A stretch of 64,000 nucleotides of DNA from Saposhnikovia divaricata. Lineage: Eukaryota > Streptophyta > Magnoliopsida > Apiales > Apiaceae. Positions 9,679-22,099 of this stretch are shown here, piece by piece. Position 1 is the first letter of the stretch; each line of letters starts with the position of its first letter. The translations under genes and the position numbers were made by a program. The DNA lies in contig CM071597.1 in NCBI GenBank assembly GCA_036435485.1, forward strand, positions 145,511,647 to 145,575,646, in the 5' to 3' direction. The notes under the pieces were generated by a model. The model made no database searches. It was given only the letters and a program-made list of their open reading frames with translations, and had not been told where the DNA came from.

Positions 9679-10960
9679 TGATAAGTGGATTTTATATCTA
9701 CTTGAAGCATTCTAAATCGACTTAAATTGATTGTCTTGGACACAAGTTTCTTGTAGTTTAGATGTATTTTGCTTAGTTGTGCAGATTTATGGGAATGTTG
9801 ATTAAGGTTGATGCTTCTATCGTGTTTGGAGGATTAATTGATTTAAATTCGGATTTTCCGGGAAGGTTGCGCAGTCTACACTGTTTTGTCAATATCTGGA
9901 GTTCTAGAAGTCCGTTTTCAGCGATCTTACAGCTCACGCGAAGCTTGGGAGATTTTCTACAACTTTAGGAAGAAATCAGGTGCTGGAGACGTGCTGAATA
10001 AAATCGCGCACGTATTCTATGATAAGCCATGCAGAGAAATTCCAGTTTTGCCCTTTTTCTAATTCTAATTGTATTTTGGGCAGCTTTTGGCACCTAAATT
10101 GAATTCTAATTGTATTTTAGGATGTTTCCTTGTTGGGCAAGATTTCTAGGGCCTATAAAAACACATTATATCATTGTAATATCATATCATCACATAGAAG
10201 AGAGATCCAATTTTGTACGCAGCTTTTAGGGATTTTTCTGGTGAACTCTTATTTTCCTTGAAGATCAAAGATTAAAGGTTTTTTCTATATTCTTCTAATT
10301 ATGATGATTTCTTCTATTAATTCTTGTTTTGTTAATTTAATTATGTGTAACTAAATCTCTAATCTGAGGATTGGGTAGTATTCCTTGGTATTCATGTATG
10401 TTTAATTATCTGTGATTTTCTTGCTTTGCTGATCTGTTATTGAAGGCTTAATACAATTAGGGGAGTCATGAACCTTTGATTGGATTTTAGGGATTGTAAT
10501 AAATTGGAAGAGGAGTTGCGATTTTAGTACAAGATTTAACAGACATAACTCGAATATTTGATTGGAAGATTAATAGGAGAGTTGTGAGACTTATAATTCT
10601 TGGTGCGTAATAGTTTATGATTGTACTTTGATTGTATCACGGAAGTGACAATAAAGGTGTAGTTGTAGACACTATATTGTATCTTGGAAGAGAACATTAT
10701 AACCTTAGAAGAATTGTTTTCAGCAGAGTAAGAACATAGATGTCACATAGATATTGAATGTGCATTGAAACCATGTGAAGAACCCCAGTTCTTGGATTGT
10801 TTTCCTCATATATTTTATTCTCGATTGATAATTAGTCTAATTTAGTTTATAAACAAACCAAACATTCTTCTACACTTCTAAATTGTGAGAGATAGGATAC
10901 TTGAACTCGATATTACATTCAGTCCTTCCCTGCGAACGAACAACAAAAATACTATTAACA
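9679..10960 (+). repeat. Athila-like 5' LTR
   Basis: Starts TGATAAGTGG, ends ACTATTAACA, and is the same length as the right copy. It contains the U3/R region with CCTATAAAAACAC at about 10,153, a plausible TATA box. Short ORFs inside it are repeated in the right LTR and are not genes. Confidence 0.93.
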
Positions 10961-10963
10961 AAT

Positions 10964-10981
10964 TGGCGCCGCTGCCGGGGA
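10964..10981 (+). other. Primer binding site, tRNA-Asp type
   Basis: TGGCGCCGCTGCCGGGGA lies three bases after the LTR. Athila/Tat-lineage elements typically use tRNA-Asp with this kind of site. The same site, inverted, occurs next to the right LTR of the 50.4-58.7 kb element. Confidence 0.85.
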
Positions 10982-11071
10982 AGGCAGTATAGTTGAGTTT
11001 AGGTTAATTGTTTCTTATTGTTTAGATTTTAATTGGTTCCAAAAGTTGTTTTGTTTGTGATTTTCAGGTGT

Positions 11072-13036
11072 ATGCGACGTTCTTCGTGCGCTAGAAAATT
11101 GGAATTTGACCCTGAAATCGAACGTACTTTGAGAAAGATCAGAAAAGAGAAAGCTAAGATGGGAGATGCGGAGAATCAAGCTGTTAATGTTGATCAGTCT
11201 TCTATTTGGGACCATGAGACACCGAATCCAGCCAATTGCATGTACAAAACTCCAGAGATTGGTGCAGCTCAGTTCCATATTAATCCGAGCTTAATTCAGA
11301 TGATCAGCAATCAAGCTTTTGAAGGAGGCATTGAATTAGAAGACCCACACAGACATCTAGAGCGTTTTGTGCAGATGTATGGCTCATTCAGAATCACTGG
11401 TGTTACGAGTGATCAGATTCGTCTCCATATGTTTCCCTACTCTATTAAGGGAAGAGCTTTGGAATGGTTTCAGCAACTTCCAAACACTACGGTTGCTACA
11501 TGGGAGAGTCTTTCTACTGCATTCTTGTCCAAATACTATCCTTCTGACAAGACGCAACAGTTGAGGACTATGATTATGAGTTTTAAAGCACAACCGGGTG
11601 AAGGTCTATATCAGGCATAGGAGAGATTCAAGGTACTATTGAGGAAGTGTCCACATCATGGATTAGAAGATTGGCAGATCATTAGTACCTTTTATGGGGC
11701 CATGAATGCAGATATTCGTTTGAGTTTGGATGTGGCTGCTGGTGGAAATTTCAAGAAGGCACCAACTACACAGGCTAAAGCACTCCTTGAGGAATTAGCA
11801 TCTAATAATTATTCATGGGCACCTAGTGGGACGAGCTCAGCAAAAGTAGCACAAGAATCTGAGATGATCAACATGCTGGCTCAAAAGTTGGATACTCTAA
11901 CTCAGGAGGTGCGAGGACGAAAGGTAAATGTGAATGCTATTTCTTCACCTATGGAAGGGTATCATGATTATGGTACTAGTTAGAACTCTTATGTGCAACA
12001 ATTTCCAGAAGAAGCATCTTTTATTCAAGGAAGACAGCCTTGGCCTGTGCAGAATAATTCTTACTACAATCCGAATCAAAGGCCAAACAACAATCTTTCT
12101 TACAGCAATAATCATGCAGCTAACCCTTCCTATGCATTTCCAAGGCAGAATCAACCTCCTGGTTTTCAGTCACGACCGCCATATCAAGCACAGCAGCAGT
12201 ATCAACCTCCACCAAAGAAAGAACCAGCTGAGTGGGAGGTTGCACTAAATAAGATTATGCAAGGGACTTCTGGGGCAGTGGCTAATATGGAATCAAGAAT
12301 AGATCAGATGGCATCATCTCAAAAGATACTAGAAACACAGATTGGACAGATTGCCTCAAAGATGGGTGTTCGTGAGCAAGGGTCTCTTCCTAGTCAACCC
12401 GACCAGACTGGTAAAGAGCAATGCAAAGCAATTACTTTGAGGAGCGGAAAGGAGTTGCCCGAGGTTGAGGTTATTAAGCCTAAAGAGAGTGATGCTGAGA
12501 AAGAGGATAAGCCAGTAGAGATTGCTGCAGACACGTCAGAAAAAGAAGATGAAGAGAAAAAGGAAGAAGAACCAGAAAGGCCATATGTTCCTCCACCACC
12601 TTATGTTCCTCCTGTTCCATTTCCACAGAGACTTCACAACAGGCAGTTAGAGAAGCAGTACGAGAAGTTTTTGACTATGTTCCGGCAGTTGCATGTTAAT
12701 ATTCCGTTGGCTGAAGCTTTGAATCAAATGCCACTTTATGCTAAATTTCTTAAGGAGATGTTGACAAAGAAGAGGAAACTTGAAGATGCAGAAACTATTA
12801 CTCTTAATGCAGAATGCAGTGCAGTCATCCAGAAGGCTATTCCTCAGAAATTGAAAGATCCGGGAAGCTTCTTTTTGCCTTGCACTATTGGGAAGATGGA
12901 AAACATGAAAGCTTTCTGTGACTTAGGGGCAAGTGTGAGTTTGATGCCATATTCAATCTGCAAAAGGCTTGGTCTTGGAGAACTTATAAAGACACGGATT
13001 TCAATTCAGTTGGCGGATCGTTCTGTTAGTTATTGA
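11072..13036 (+). pseudogene. Athila-like gag-protease
   Basis: Probable start is the Met of MRRSSCARKL at 11,072. A retrotransposon gag core follows (RALEWFQQLP, CPHHGLEDW), then a Gln/Asn/Pro-rich segment, an acidic lysine-rich stretch, a VPPPPYVPPVPFPQR motif, and the aspartic protease region with DLGASVSLMPYS at about 12,921. Two in-frame TAG codons (11,618 and 11,981) interrupt gag. At about 13,030 a small deletion shifts the protease tail into the frame of the following ORF. The copy is therefore defective but young-looking. Confidence 0.88.
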
Positions 13037-13040
13037 AGAT

Positions 13041-15260
13041 GTGGTTGTTAAAGTGGAAAAATTTGTCATACCTTGTGATTTTGTGGTGTTAGAAATGGAT
13101 GAAGATGTCGAGATACCCATTATCTTGGGACGACCATTCTTGGCTACTGCTGGCACTACAATCGATGTTAAAGCTGGAAAATTGACATTGAATGTTGGCG
13201 AGGACAAAGTGGAATTTGATCTGAATAAAGCAATGAAGATACCTCCTTTTGGAGCAACTTGTTTTACCATTGACATAGTGGATGACATTGTGCAGCTCGA
13301 AAATGAACACTTCGTGGGAGCAGAACGGGTGTTGGATGATGTAGTAGAAGAAGAAGCACTTGTTGTACGAGACACAGAAGTTGAGATGCCTTTTACACTT
13401 TCAGAGGCACCACAGGTTGAACTTATACCTCTACCTGCTAATTTGAGGTATGTTTTTTTGGGTCCTAATGATACATATCCTGTGGTAGTTTCTGCTTTGC
13501 TTAGTGATGATGAGCTAGAAAAGTTATTACATGTTCTTCGGCAATATAAATCAGCTATTGGTTGGACAATTCAAGATATCAAGGGAATTAGCCCTACTCT
13601 TTGCATGCATAGAATTGCCTTAGAAGATAATCATAAGCCAGTGATTGAGGGACAAAGAAGATTGAATCCGAATTTGCAAGAGGTGGTGAAGAAAGAAATC
13701 ACTAAGTTGCTAGATGCCTGTATCATATATTCGGTTCCACACAGTCAATGGGTTAGCCCTATTCATGTTTTGCCTAAGAAAGGTGGGATGACTGTCGTGC
13801 ACAATGAGAAGAATGAGTTGATTCCTACGAGAACAGTAACAGGTTGGAGAGTTTGCATTGATTATAGGAAGTTGAATAACGCTACTCGTAAAGATCACTT
13901 TCCCTTCCCATTCATTGATCAAATGCTCGAAAGGTTGGCGGGTAATGAGTATTACAACTTTCTGGATGGATTCTCGGGTTACTTTCAGATTCCTATTGCA
14001 CCCGAAGATCAAGAGAAGACCACCTTTACTTGTCCTTATGGCACTTTTGCTAATCGGAGGCTTCCTTTTGGTTTGTGTAATGGTCCTTCGACGTTTCAAC
14101 GGCTCATGAACCACATTTTCTCAGATTTTATAGGGCGAGACATGGAGGTCTTTATGGATGACTTCACGGTTTATGGTTCTTCTTTTGAATTATGTCTAGC
14201 CAGTTTATCAAAGGTGTTGCAGAGATGTACTAAAACGAAACTTGTTCTTAATTGGGAAAAATGTCACTTCATGGTGAAGGAGGGCATTGTGCTTGGGCAT
14301 AAAATCTCTAGTAAAGGCATTGAGGTCGATAGGGCAAAAATTGAAGTTATTGAAAAATTGCCACCACCTTCATCTATGAAAGGTATTCGAAGCTTTCTTG
14401 GGCATGCTGGTTTTTATCGACGGTTCATCAAGGATTTCTCCAAGTTAGCTCGGCCACTCTGCAATCTTCTCGAAAAGGATCGTGTTTTTGACTTTGATGA
14501 AAGTTGTCTTGATGCTTTTAACAGGTTGAAGAAGGAACTTACTTCCGCACCCATAGTTACATCTCCCAATTTGAGCTTGCCATTTGAGCTCATGTGTGAT
14601 GCTAGTGACTATGCTGTGGGTGTTGTTCTTGGGCAGAAGAAGGATAAGCGGATGCACGTGATAGCTTATGCAAGCAAGACTCTTGATGATGCACAAATCA
14701 ACTATTCCACTATGGAGAAAGAGCTACTTGCAGTGGTATTTGCACTTGATAAATTCAGATCCTATCTTGTTGGGTCTAAGGTGATTGTCTATTCGGATCA
14801 TGCTGCGATTCGTTTCTTGATGACAAAGAAGGATGCCAAACCTCGTCTAGTTCGTTGGATTCTTTTACTTCAGGAATTTGATCTTGAGATTCGAGATAAG
14901 AAGGGGTGCGAGAACTTGGTAGCTGATCATTTATCTAGGTTGGACCAAGGAGATGGAGAGGTAGGAGGTGGAATACCTATTAATGATAAATTTCCGGAGG
15001 AGCAACTTCTAGTTGTGTCTATGTCTACACCATGGTATGCAGATTTTGTGAACTACATTGTGGGAGGAGTTGTACGTGATAATCTTTCTTATAACCAGAA
15101 GAAGAAGTTCTTTTATGATGTGAAGCATTACTATTGGGAGGAACCGCTACTTTACAAAGAATGTGCTGATGGAATGTTTCGTAGATGTGTACCTCATGAT
15201 GAAGTTCCTCATATTTTCAGGCATTGTCATTCTCTAGAGTGTGGAGGTCATAACAGTAGC
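13041..15260 (+). pseudogene. Athila-like pol, first part: protease end, RT, RNase H, start of integrase
   Basis: An open frame starts with the end of protease (FVVLEMDEDVEIPIILGRPF), followed by Ty3/gypsy reverse transcriptase (FMDD catalytic motif at 14,151-14,162) and RNase H (CDASDYAVG, YSDHAAIRFL, ENLVADHLSRL). Integrase begins with the zinc-finger histidines of HIFRHCHS near 15,210. The frame runs uninterrupted to the chromovirus insertion at 15,260/15,261; a few residues beyond that are LTR. The 5-bp duplication GTAGC marks the break. The domain order RT, RNase H, integrase is that of Ty3/gypsy. Confidence 0.92.
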
Positions 15261-18200
15261 TGTAAGAACCCAAAATTTTGGTAGAATTAAAACTTTTCCT
15301 ATTATGATGAAGTGCATCAATGAATAGTGATTTGGTGGATGAATAGTGATTTTGAGGATTAAGAAAATTTTTCATGCCACCTATGTACGAGACGTAGTGT
15401 GGATATTCCGAAGTTATACTAGTAATCTACGGAGTAAATAAGTGTATGTAAATGCGATCGGAATTCAGAAATTCCAAATTCTATTTTCGTGTAATATTTG
15501 ACCGATCAGTGAATTATATATCAGTAATATCAAGAAATGAGATATTTAATTTGAGGAATTGAGGAGTTAATATTTTGGAATTTTATTATAAGTGATTTGA
15601 GAATTTGGAACGAAAACCACTGAGGAAGTGAAGCAAACGTTCTAGAAACCGCTCAAACTTTACAATGAGATTAAGCGATTGAGCGAACGAATCATGGATT
15701 AAGGATATGGTATATTAAGAGTCCAAGGAAGGATATATTATGAGAGGGAAAAAGGATTGAGAATAAACTCCTAGAATTGAGAAAAGAGAATGCTTGAGAA
15801 ATCGGGAGAACGTTTTCTGAGATAAAGAGAAATAAACAAGGGATGTTGGAATTAATATTCGTTCGAGGTATTGTGCTATATTAGAGCAATAATATGCAAC
15901 GTATAAGTTGTAACGTATTTATTTTATTCAAGAAACGACAAGGAAATCAAAGCGGTGGAAAAGAAAACAAAACAAAAGGACTTAAGTGCAAGAAACAAGA
16001 GACAAGGACTTGGTTGCAATTAGCAAAGGACTTGGTTGCAATTTAAGTGGATAAGAAATCTAGAGGAGCCAATGAGAGGTTGCCACCTAGCAAGGATGAG
16101 ATGCATCCAACCAAAAATAGATACATATCAAGTGTATGGCATTATTAGAACATAAAACCAAGAACAAAACCATTCTGCCCAGCAGAACACCCTCTCAGTA
16201 AAACGGGCCTAGATCCTTCGTTACTCAATGAAATTTTTTGTTCTTTATATGGTTAGAAAGCTGTTAAGACGCTCTACAACTTTCATTCAGGAGCCTCGAC
16301 CAGGAAACGAGTGCAAGGGCTTCGTTTTGGCTGATCTTTGGGGCGTGTTTTTCCAGTCAGGAAACCCACTTCCATGTTCTTGATTTCTTTGGTGAGATTG
16401 AAGATGGTGAGCATAGAGTAAGGCTTCCCCAAGGTTAACCAAGCTTGTTTGAGATTGTAAGAACATCAAGAAGGTATAAAACTCTAACCCCTCTTGGTCA
16501 TGAATTATTTATGGTGTTTAATGTTAGATCCATGGATGTTAGTGTGAATCTTGGACATATAAGTTATGGATGACGTAGATCTTGAGTTTAAGTGTTGTGG
16601 TTGTGATTTTTAAGCTTGTGGTTAGTGTATGTAACTCCATGTATGTTTTAAAGTAGGATCTTGGTGGTTTAGATGTTGGATGTAATGTGTATGTAAGATT
16701 CTTGAATGGATAAGTGATATAAGCATGCTGAGATTTTTCCAGGAACTTGAACTGTCTTGTAAGAGGGTTTTGAACCCCCAAATCTTGTCCCCTGAGGTTC
16801 TAATATATATTTTTTTGGAAAGGTATTTGAATGTAGTTTCCAGAAATATAAGGTTCATGACTAGGTAATGTATAGATTTTGAGTTATGGCCTGAGAAGTG
16901 AAATGTGTTTCTGGATTCCGGACTGCACTAAATGGTCCCCTTGTAAATCTTGTTTAAACCCCTAAACATTTATGTTGGATCATGGAAAAATTAGAGAAGC
17001 TAGTAAATGTAGTGGGGAAAGCTACCCAAAAAGAATTGGATTAAAATATGTATTTTTCAATTTTATAAAAATGCTAGAATAAAATTCGCGCAAGGGAAAA
17101 AGTCGTAAAGGGAGTGTGATTTAAGGGGTAATGGATATGATTCGGATATGGTAACCAAATTAAGTCGAATAAGTGACGAGCGTAATCGGGTGGTGACATG
17201 AACCTATAGTGGGACTAGAGTGTCATAAGACTAAGTCATTAAGTTAATTTTGTACCCCCTAAAACCCCGCAATTAAAGAGATCTTGTTAAGGTACTAACG
17301 ATCGGCTATTGATTATGTATAGATCGTTCCACTCCGCAAGCTCGACCACCCCAACCTCACCAAGGCAAGTTTACTTTTCAAAACTTACATATATAAGGGC
17401 TTTCACTGTTGTGTTTGTAGTTTTCAATCGTATCAAATGTTTATGCTTATTGAAGTAATGATGAAATTGAGATGTATAAGCACATATATGTTTGCACCCC
17501 TTGAACTTAGAATGAAATGTTTTCTTCGGACAACGACTCTAGCAATAGAGGTCGTAGCGGTCCATATATACTATTGACCGGGGAACGGTATACTATTATA
17601 TCATAATTAAATTGCGAAAACCCGAAGGGTCATTCGGGGAGTATCGTATACTCAAGTAATTATTTTTATATCTTCGTAAATACTCAAAATACCTATCTTG
17701 GATTAAAAGCTTATTTAATTAAATAATTATTTTATTAATTATTAATATTAAATCTTAAAATATCATTTATTAATTATTGTTCATTATTTTAAAGACAAAG
17801 CTAATCCAAGATACCTTTAGCACTTTCAAACTCGAACTCTTTCGAACTCAAAACATTTTCGAAAACCCCCGGTCAGGTTTTGCTTCTTGTACGATTTCAA
17901 GAATTATCGGTCGACTGATGTCGGACCTCAACTACTCAGTTTTCATTCAAAATCAAGTTTTAAAAGGAAAAGAAAAAGGGACTCTGGCAGGTGTGGGAAT
18001 CGTTGTGTAAGCGGTCGTGAGCCAGGCGGTCCATCAATTATTATTCCGGCCCAGGTGTTGCCGAAGGATGATTACGGATGTAGTTTTCATCAAGGGTGAT
18101 TACGGATGTAGTTTTCACCCGAGGATAGTTACGGATGTAGTTTCTATCCTTCTACCGGTAGAGAAGACCCGGGGATTATTGGACTTGGATGTGGCGACTG

Positions 18201-19155
18201 ATCATCGTCAATCCCTGTCAGGTTTATATGTTTTCTTCCAGTCCCATCCTCCACTTTGGAAAAAAATACTCAAACACTGCTTCTTGGGCCTAAGTGCCAA
18301 GTTGCCGATAGTGTGGTTTTTGATAAGAAAAATATTGACATCGTGCAGTATCTAGAACTGCAAGATTTTTTATAAAGATTGGCACGTGTTAGTGCACTCT
18401 TGCAATTGTTTCAAAGAATGAAATGTTTTTGTTTGAGAAACCTTCTAAGCTAATGGAAGGAAAGAGGTTGCAATGATGTATTCCCTGTACAGAATGTTAA
18501 TCGTAGAGTGTTTTGCCGAAAATGATATACTCATATGTATATATTTTCAAACTTGAGATATATTGAAATGGGAACCTTATAAAGGGTTCATATGTTATTC
18601 TTAAAGCTCCTTAGTGAGTATAGATGTTTTACTCAAACTCGGACATATACATTGTCCAATTATGTTTTGAAATCTGAGATATATACCCATATAGTTGGGA
18701 ATGTTTTCGAAATAAACCACATTATTATTTTACAAAATGGTGCACTTGCTGAGCATTATGTACCTCATTCTTGCTTTATAAAAACTTTTCAGAAAGAGAA
18801 GAATTTGGCCGATTAACGCCGCACCAGCAGAAGAGGAGTAGAAGAATTACCCCGGAGATGATTTAGTTCCTGATAAATACTACAGAGTAAGTCTGATAGG
18901 TTTTCAACTGTAATAGTAAGACTTGTCTTCAAGTATAGTTGTATAAGTGGAAGTGCGTAAGACTCTGGATTGTACAGATGAATTGTAATATTTAGTGTTA
19001 CTTTTGGTTATCGTTTCTGAGGCTCTAAATTGTTTGTGCGTAAGATTGAGGTCTGGACGTATGTATTGTTGAGTTGTAAAGTTAATACAGGTATGATATG
19101 GTTGGATGATGATGTGACGACCTGAATCTTTGACCTCAGATTTGGGGGCGTCACA
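15261..19155 (+). repeat. Chromovirus 5' LTR
   Basis: Long LTR. In its first about 1.5 kb I count roughly 16-20 substitutions against the right copy. It holds a triplet tandem repeat (18,062-18,150) and lacks the 3' arm of a hairpin that the other LTR keeps. Small ORFs in it recur in the other LTR and are not considered coding. Confidence 0.92.
18062..18150 (+). repeat. Triplet tandem repeat in chromovirus LTR
   Basis: Three copies of a unit of about 30 bp built on GATTACGGATGTAGTTTTCA (the third with AGTTACGGATGTAGTTTCTA). The same three units occur in the right LTR at about 27,683-27,765. Confidence 0.8.
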
Positions 19156-19159
19156 GAAA

Positions 19160-19171
19160 TGGTATCAAAGC
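19160..19171 (+). other. Primer binding site, tRNA-Met type
   Basis: TGGTATCAAAGC, four bases after the LTR. It differs by one base from the common plant site TGGTATCAGAGC complementary to initiator tRNA-Met. Confidence 0.8.
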
Positions 19172-22099
19172 AATAAGTTACAGTACTCAGAAACGAGAGT
19201 GTTGAGAGTTGAGTCTAAGTAGGAGAATGCCATAAGAGATCGTAGTAAACTTATTATTTGACTTCCGGAAGGGGTACCGGTGAGTAGAATGGACAGGAGT
19301 GTTTACTGGAGGTATTATACTAGGATCGATAGAATCCTTAGAGACCTTCAGAATGATGAATAGAGGTTTGAGAGTCGTACATGACCTATCATAGGTAATG
19401 ATATAGGAAGTAGAGCGAAATCTCAAGAGCAGCTGAGGTAGAGGCGATATTGCCAATATGATCGGATGACTAGGCTGGCATAAATTTTGTGGCCCATAGT
19501 CCTCCATAGTTTAGGAGGCGGCATTTTAAGAATCAAGAGGTTTATACTTCCCTACATAATTAAGGGTACTTAATACTTGGAATAATGAAAGTCTTTTACT
19601 TTGGCTATAAGATCCGATTTTCGATAAGTAACAGGTTTACCTGAAATTTGGTCACTATGTCGTTGTGGATTTCATTACCCTTGATGGCGAATGTTACATG
19701 CGTTATATAAGAATGATATCATAAGACGAGCGTGCTAGATAATTCCACGCATGATTCAGACGCTAGAGCATGGTAGTTCAACTTGGAGAACAAACAAGTA
19801 GAATTAACAAAGGGACTCAAGAGAAGTTGGATATGGTGGCAACGAGCGATACAGTGATCTCAGAGTCTACCAAAAGAAAAGACCAGCGGGTCTAGAGTGG
19901 GATCCTTTGATAGAGATGTTATCAGGGACTACGTATATATGTATTGTAGACCTCAATATTTTCGGTATATGTTCACATACACACACCCGCCACTGAACCT
20001 ATGGACTGCACTGAGATCCCTGAGAGATCTCTTTGATCTGTTCCCAGGGGGAACTGGCCACTTGTGATTCATGTCGGAAGGCATGAAGTAGGACCCTATG
20101 GACTTCGCAGGTGTCCCCGGAATGTTGTGAAGTTTGGTCTTCAAGATAAAGCACGAAAATGACAGATATATTTGTGAAACCCTAACTCGATAAATGACTT
20201 TAAGATGATGATTGAGAGACGCACTGTTGGTGTCTTGTATTACGAAGACGAAGAGATGGAGCTACCCTCATAATGGTGATAATGAGATGCACGAATGATT
20301 ATTAACTTATTTTGGTAACTACCGGCTGGTGCACTACTTCATTTTAAACTTTTCATTAACCATGTTACCTCGATTAGTTTATATCAGGTAACCCTTCTAG
20401 ATTTCTACTTCAAACTTGTGGAATAACAACCAGTGATATACTTTCTCTAAACCGGGACTCATCCAAAGTACCTTAATTGATCCCCGAGCATTCTATTTGA
20501 AGTTTATAATTATTTCTGCTCAGGACTATTTACACTCTCTTTCAATTATCCAAGGAATGTTCAACAAATATTTCCTTAATTAATCGACGAATACTACTTA
20601 ACGAATATCGATATTTGATTGCTTCTTTCATACTTGCACTCTTCAGTTGAGCTCATAAATATTCAACAAACTACTGAGGACATGCATGATCTAATGTCCA
20701 GACATCCCTCATGAATTCTTTTCTTCTATTCAAAATGAGATTGTACATCGTACATTGAAATCATTGAAAGGATATCATTTTGATATTGGTATTCCGAATT
20801 TAATTCTATTGTCGGATCTGATAAAGCGTGTGTACGGAGGCACCCTTGGGTGGATCGTTTCACTGATAAGTAATATTTGATGAGAGGTTATCGATTGTTC
20901 CGATACCTAGAACCTTCTCTTCAGATTTTATAGTTTTCTTTTTCAAACTTAATAACTTCTTATTTCCATTCGTTGTCCGAGTAGCCTAAAGTTTCTTCAG
21001 TGGCTACGATGTTGAAATTCCGTTCTAGCCAATTGAAACTGGCTAGTCGATATGTCAATATGAATGACTAGTTGTTTGTTCTAACTAGTCAAAATTGTAA
21101 TGTTGTGAAGAACACCTAGCTAATTGTCCTAGCTAGTGGTGATGTCTCAAACAGGAGGACGAGCAAATTTTGTCTAGCTAGTTGCTAGTATTTCTTGAAA
21201 AGGACTAGTTATTGTTTCACTGGTCCAACTCCCAATTTAATCTATTCAGCAATTCTGCCATGCATTTTGCCTACGGTAAAGCATGACGATGAAAGTTCGA
21301 TGAATAACTTGATTGAGACCTAGTGAGGTCGCCCACTCGACTTTAACTCTTACCCATCTTCGTATAAGACTTGATATCGAATATTTTATTCTTTCATTCA
21401 TACAATGAGAATTCATTTGAGACCATTGATTACTTGGATGACAAACTACTTCATTCTTTAATTGTCATGGAGTAGAATTGCTTTCTATTGGCTGACCTTC
21501 ATCAATGCGACTTAGATTTCCTCTTATTATTTAGGAGGAAAAGTATCCACCCGATGTAAGAATTGTATAAAGACCGTCTTTATGACTTTTGTATCCAACA
21601 ATCATTGCCCTCGTGCAACATTCTCTATGATACCATATTACAGAATTATCAGGACCTGAAGGATAAACCTTGTTGTACTCTTTCTGTCTATCCTTACATC
21701 TCCGAAAATCGAGACTCCTAGTATTTGGAACCATCAACATTCTTGGAACATCCAATGTGGAATTCTTATTGAAATTATCTATTGGACCTTGTTATTTTGA
21801 AACCATTCCTTTCAAAGTGATTACTCTAAGGTGAACGGGAGGTACAATTATGAACCGTTACACCAATATGAGATCAAAAACCAAATGTTGTAATCGTGCA
21901 GCCAGAGCGTTATGCCGAGTAATTATTAAAGTAGAAATAACCTGTCGGGGCATACCATAAGACCTTTAATATTAGTGTGAGAAAAGTTATAAGAAATGAT
22001 AAGGTGGTTGGGAGTACGCTCCTACCAACCGTTGTCAGGATGTTATATTAATGAATTCTAGAGTTACCAAGCCTTTTCCTGATCCAAGAAATTCAAATC
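19172..22099 (+). other. Chromovirus internal DNA without recognisable coding content
   Basis: Gag, protease and the first part of RT would be expected here, but I can follow no domain on either strand. Short ORFs lack family motifs. At 21,030-21,220 there is a local cluster of CTAGT/CTAGCTAGT words. The region is either extremely decayed or replaced by unrelated DNA. Confidence 0.5.

Noticed and set aside
13710..14114. 134-residue antisense ORF within RT
   Set aside because: Shadow of the well-supported Athila-like RT on the other strand.
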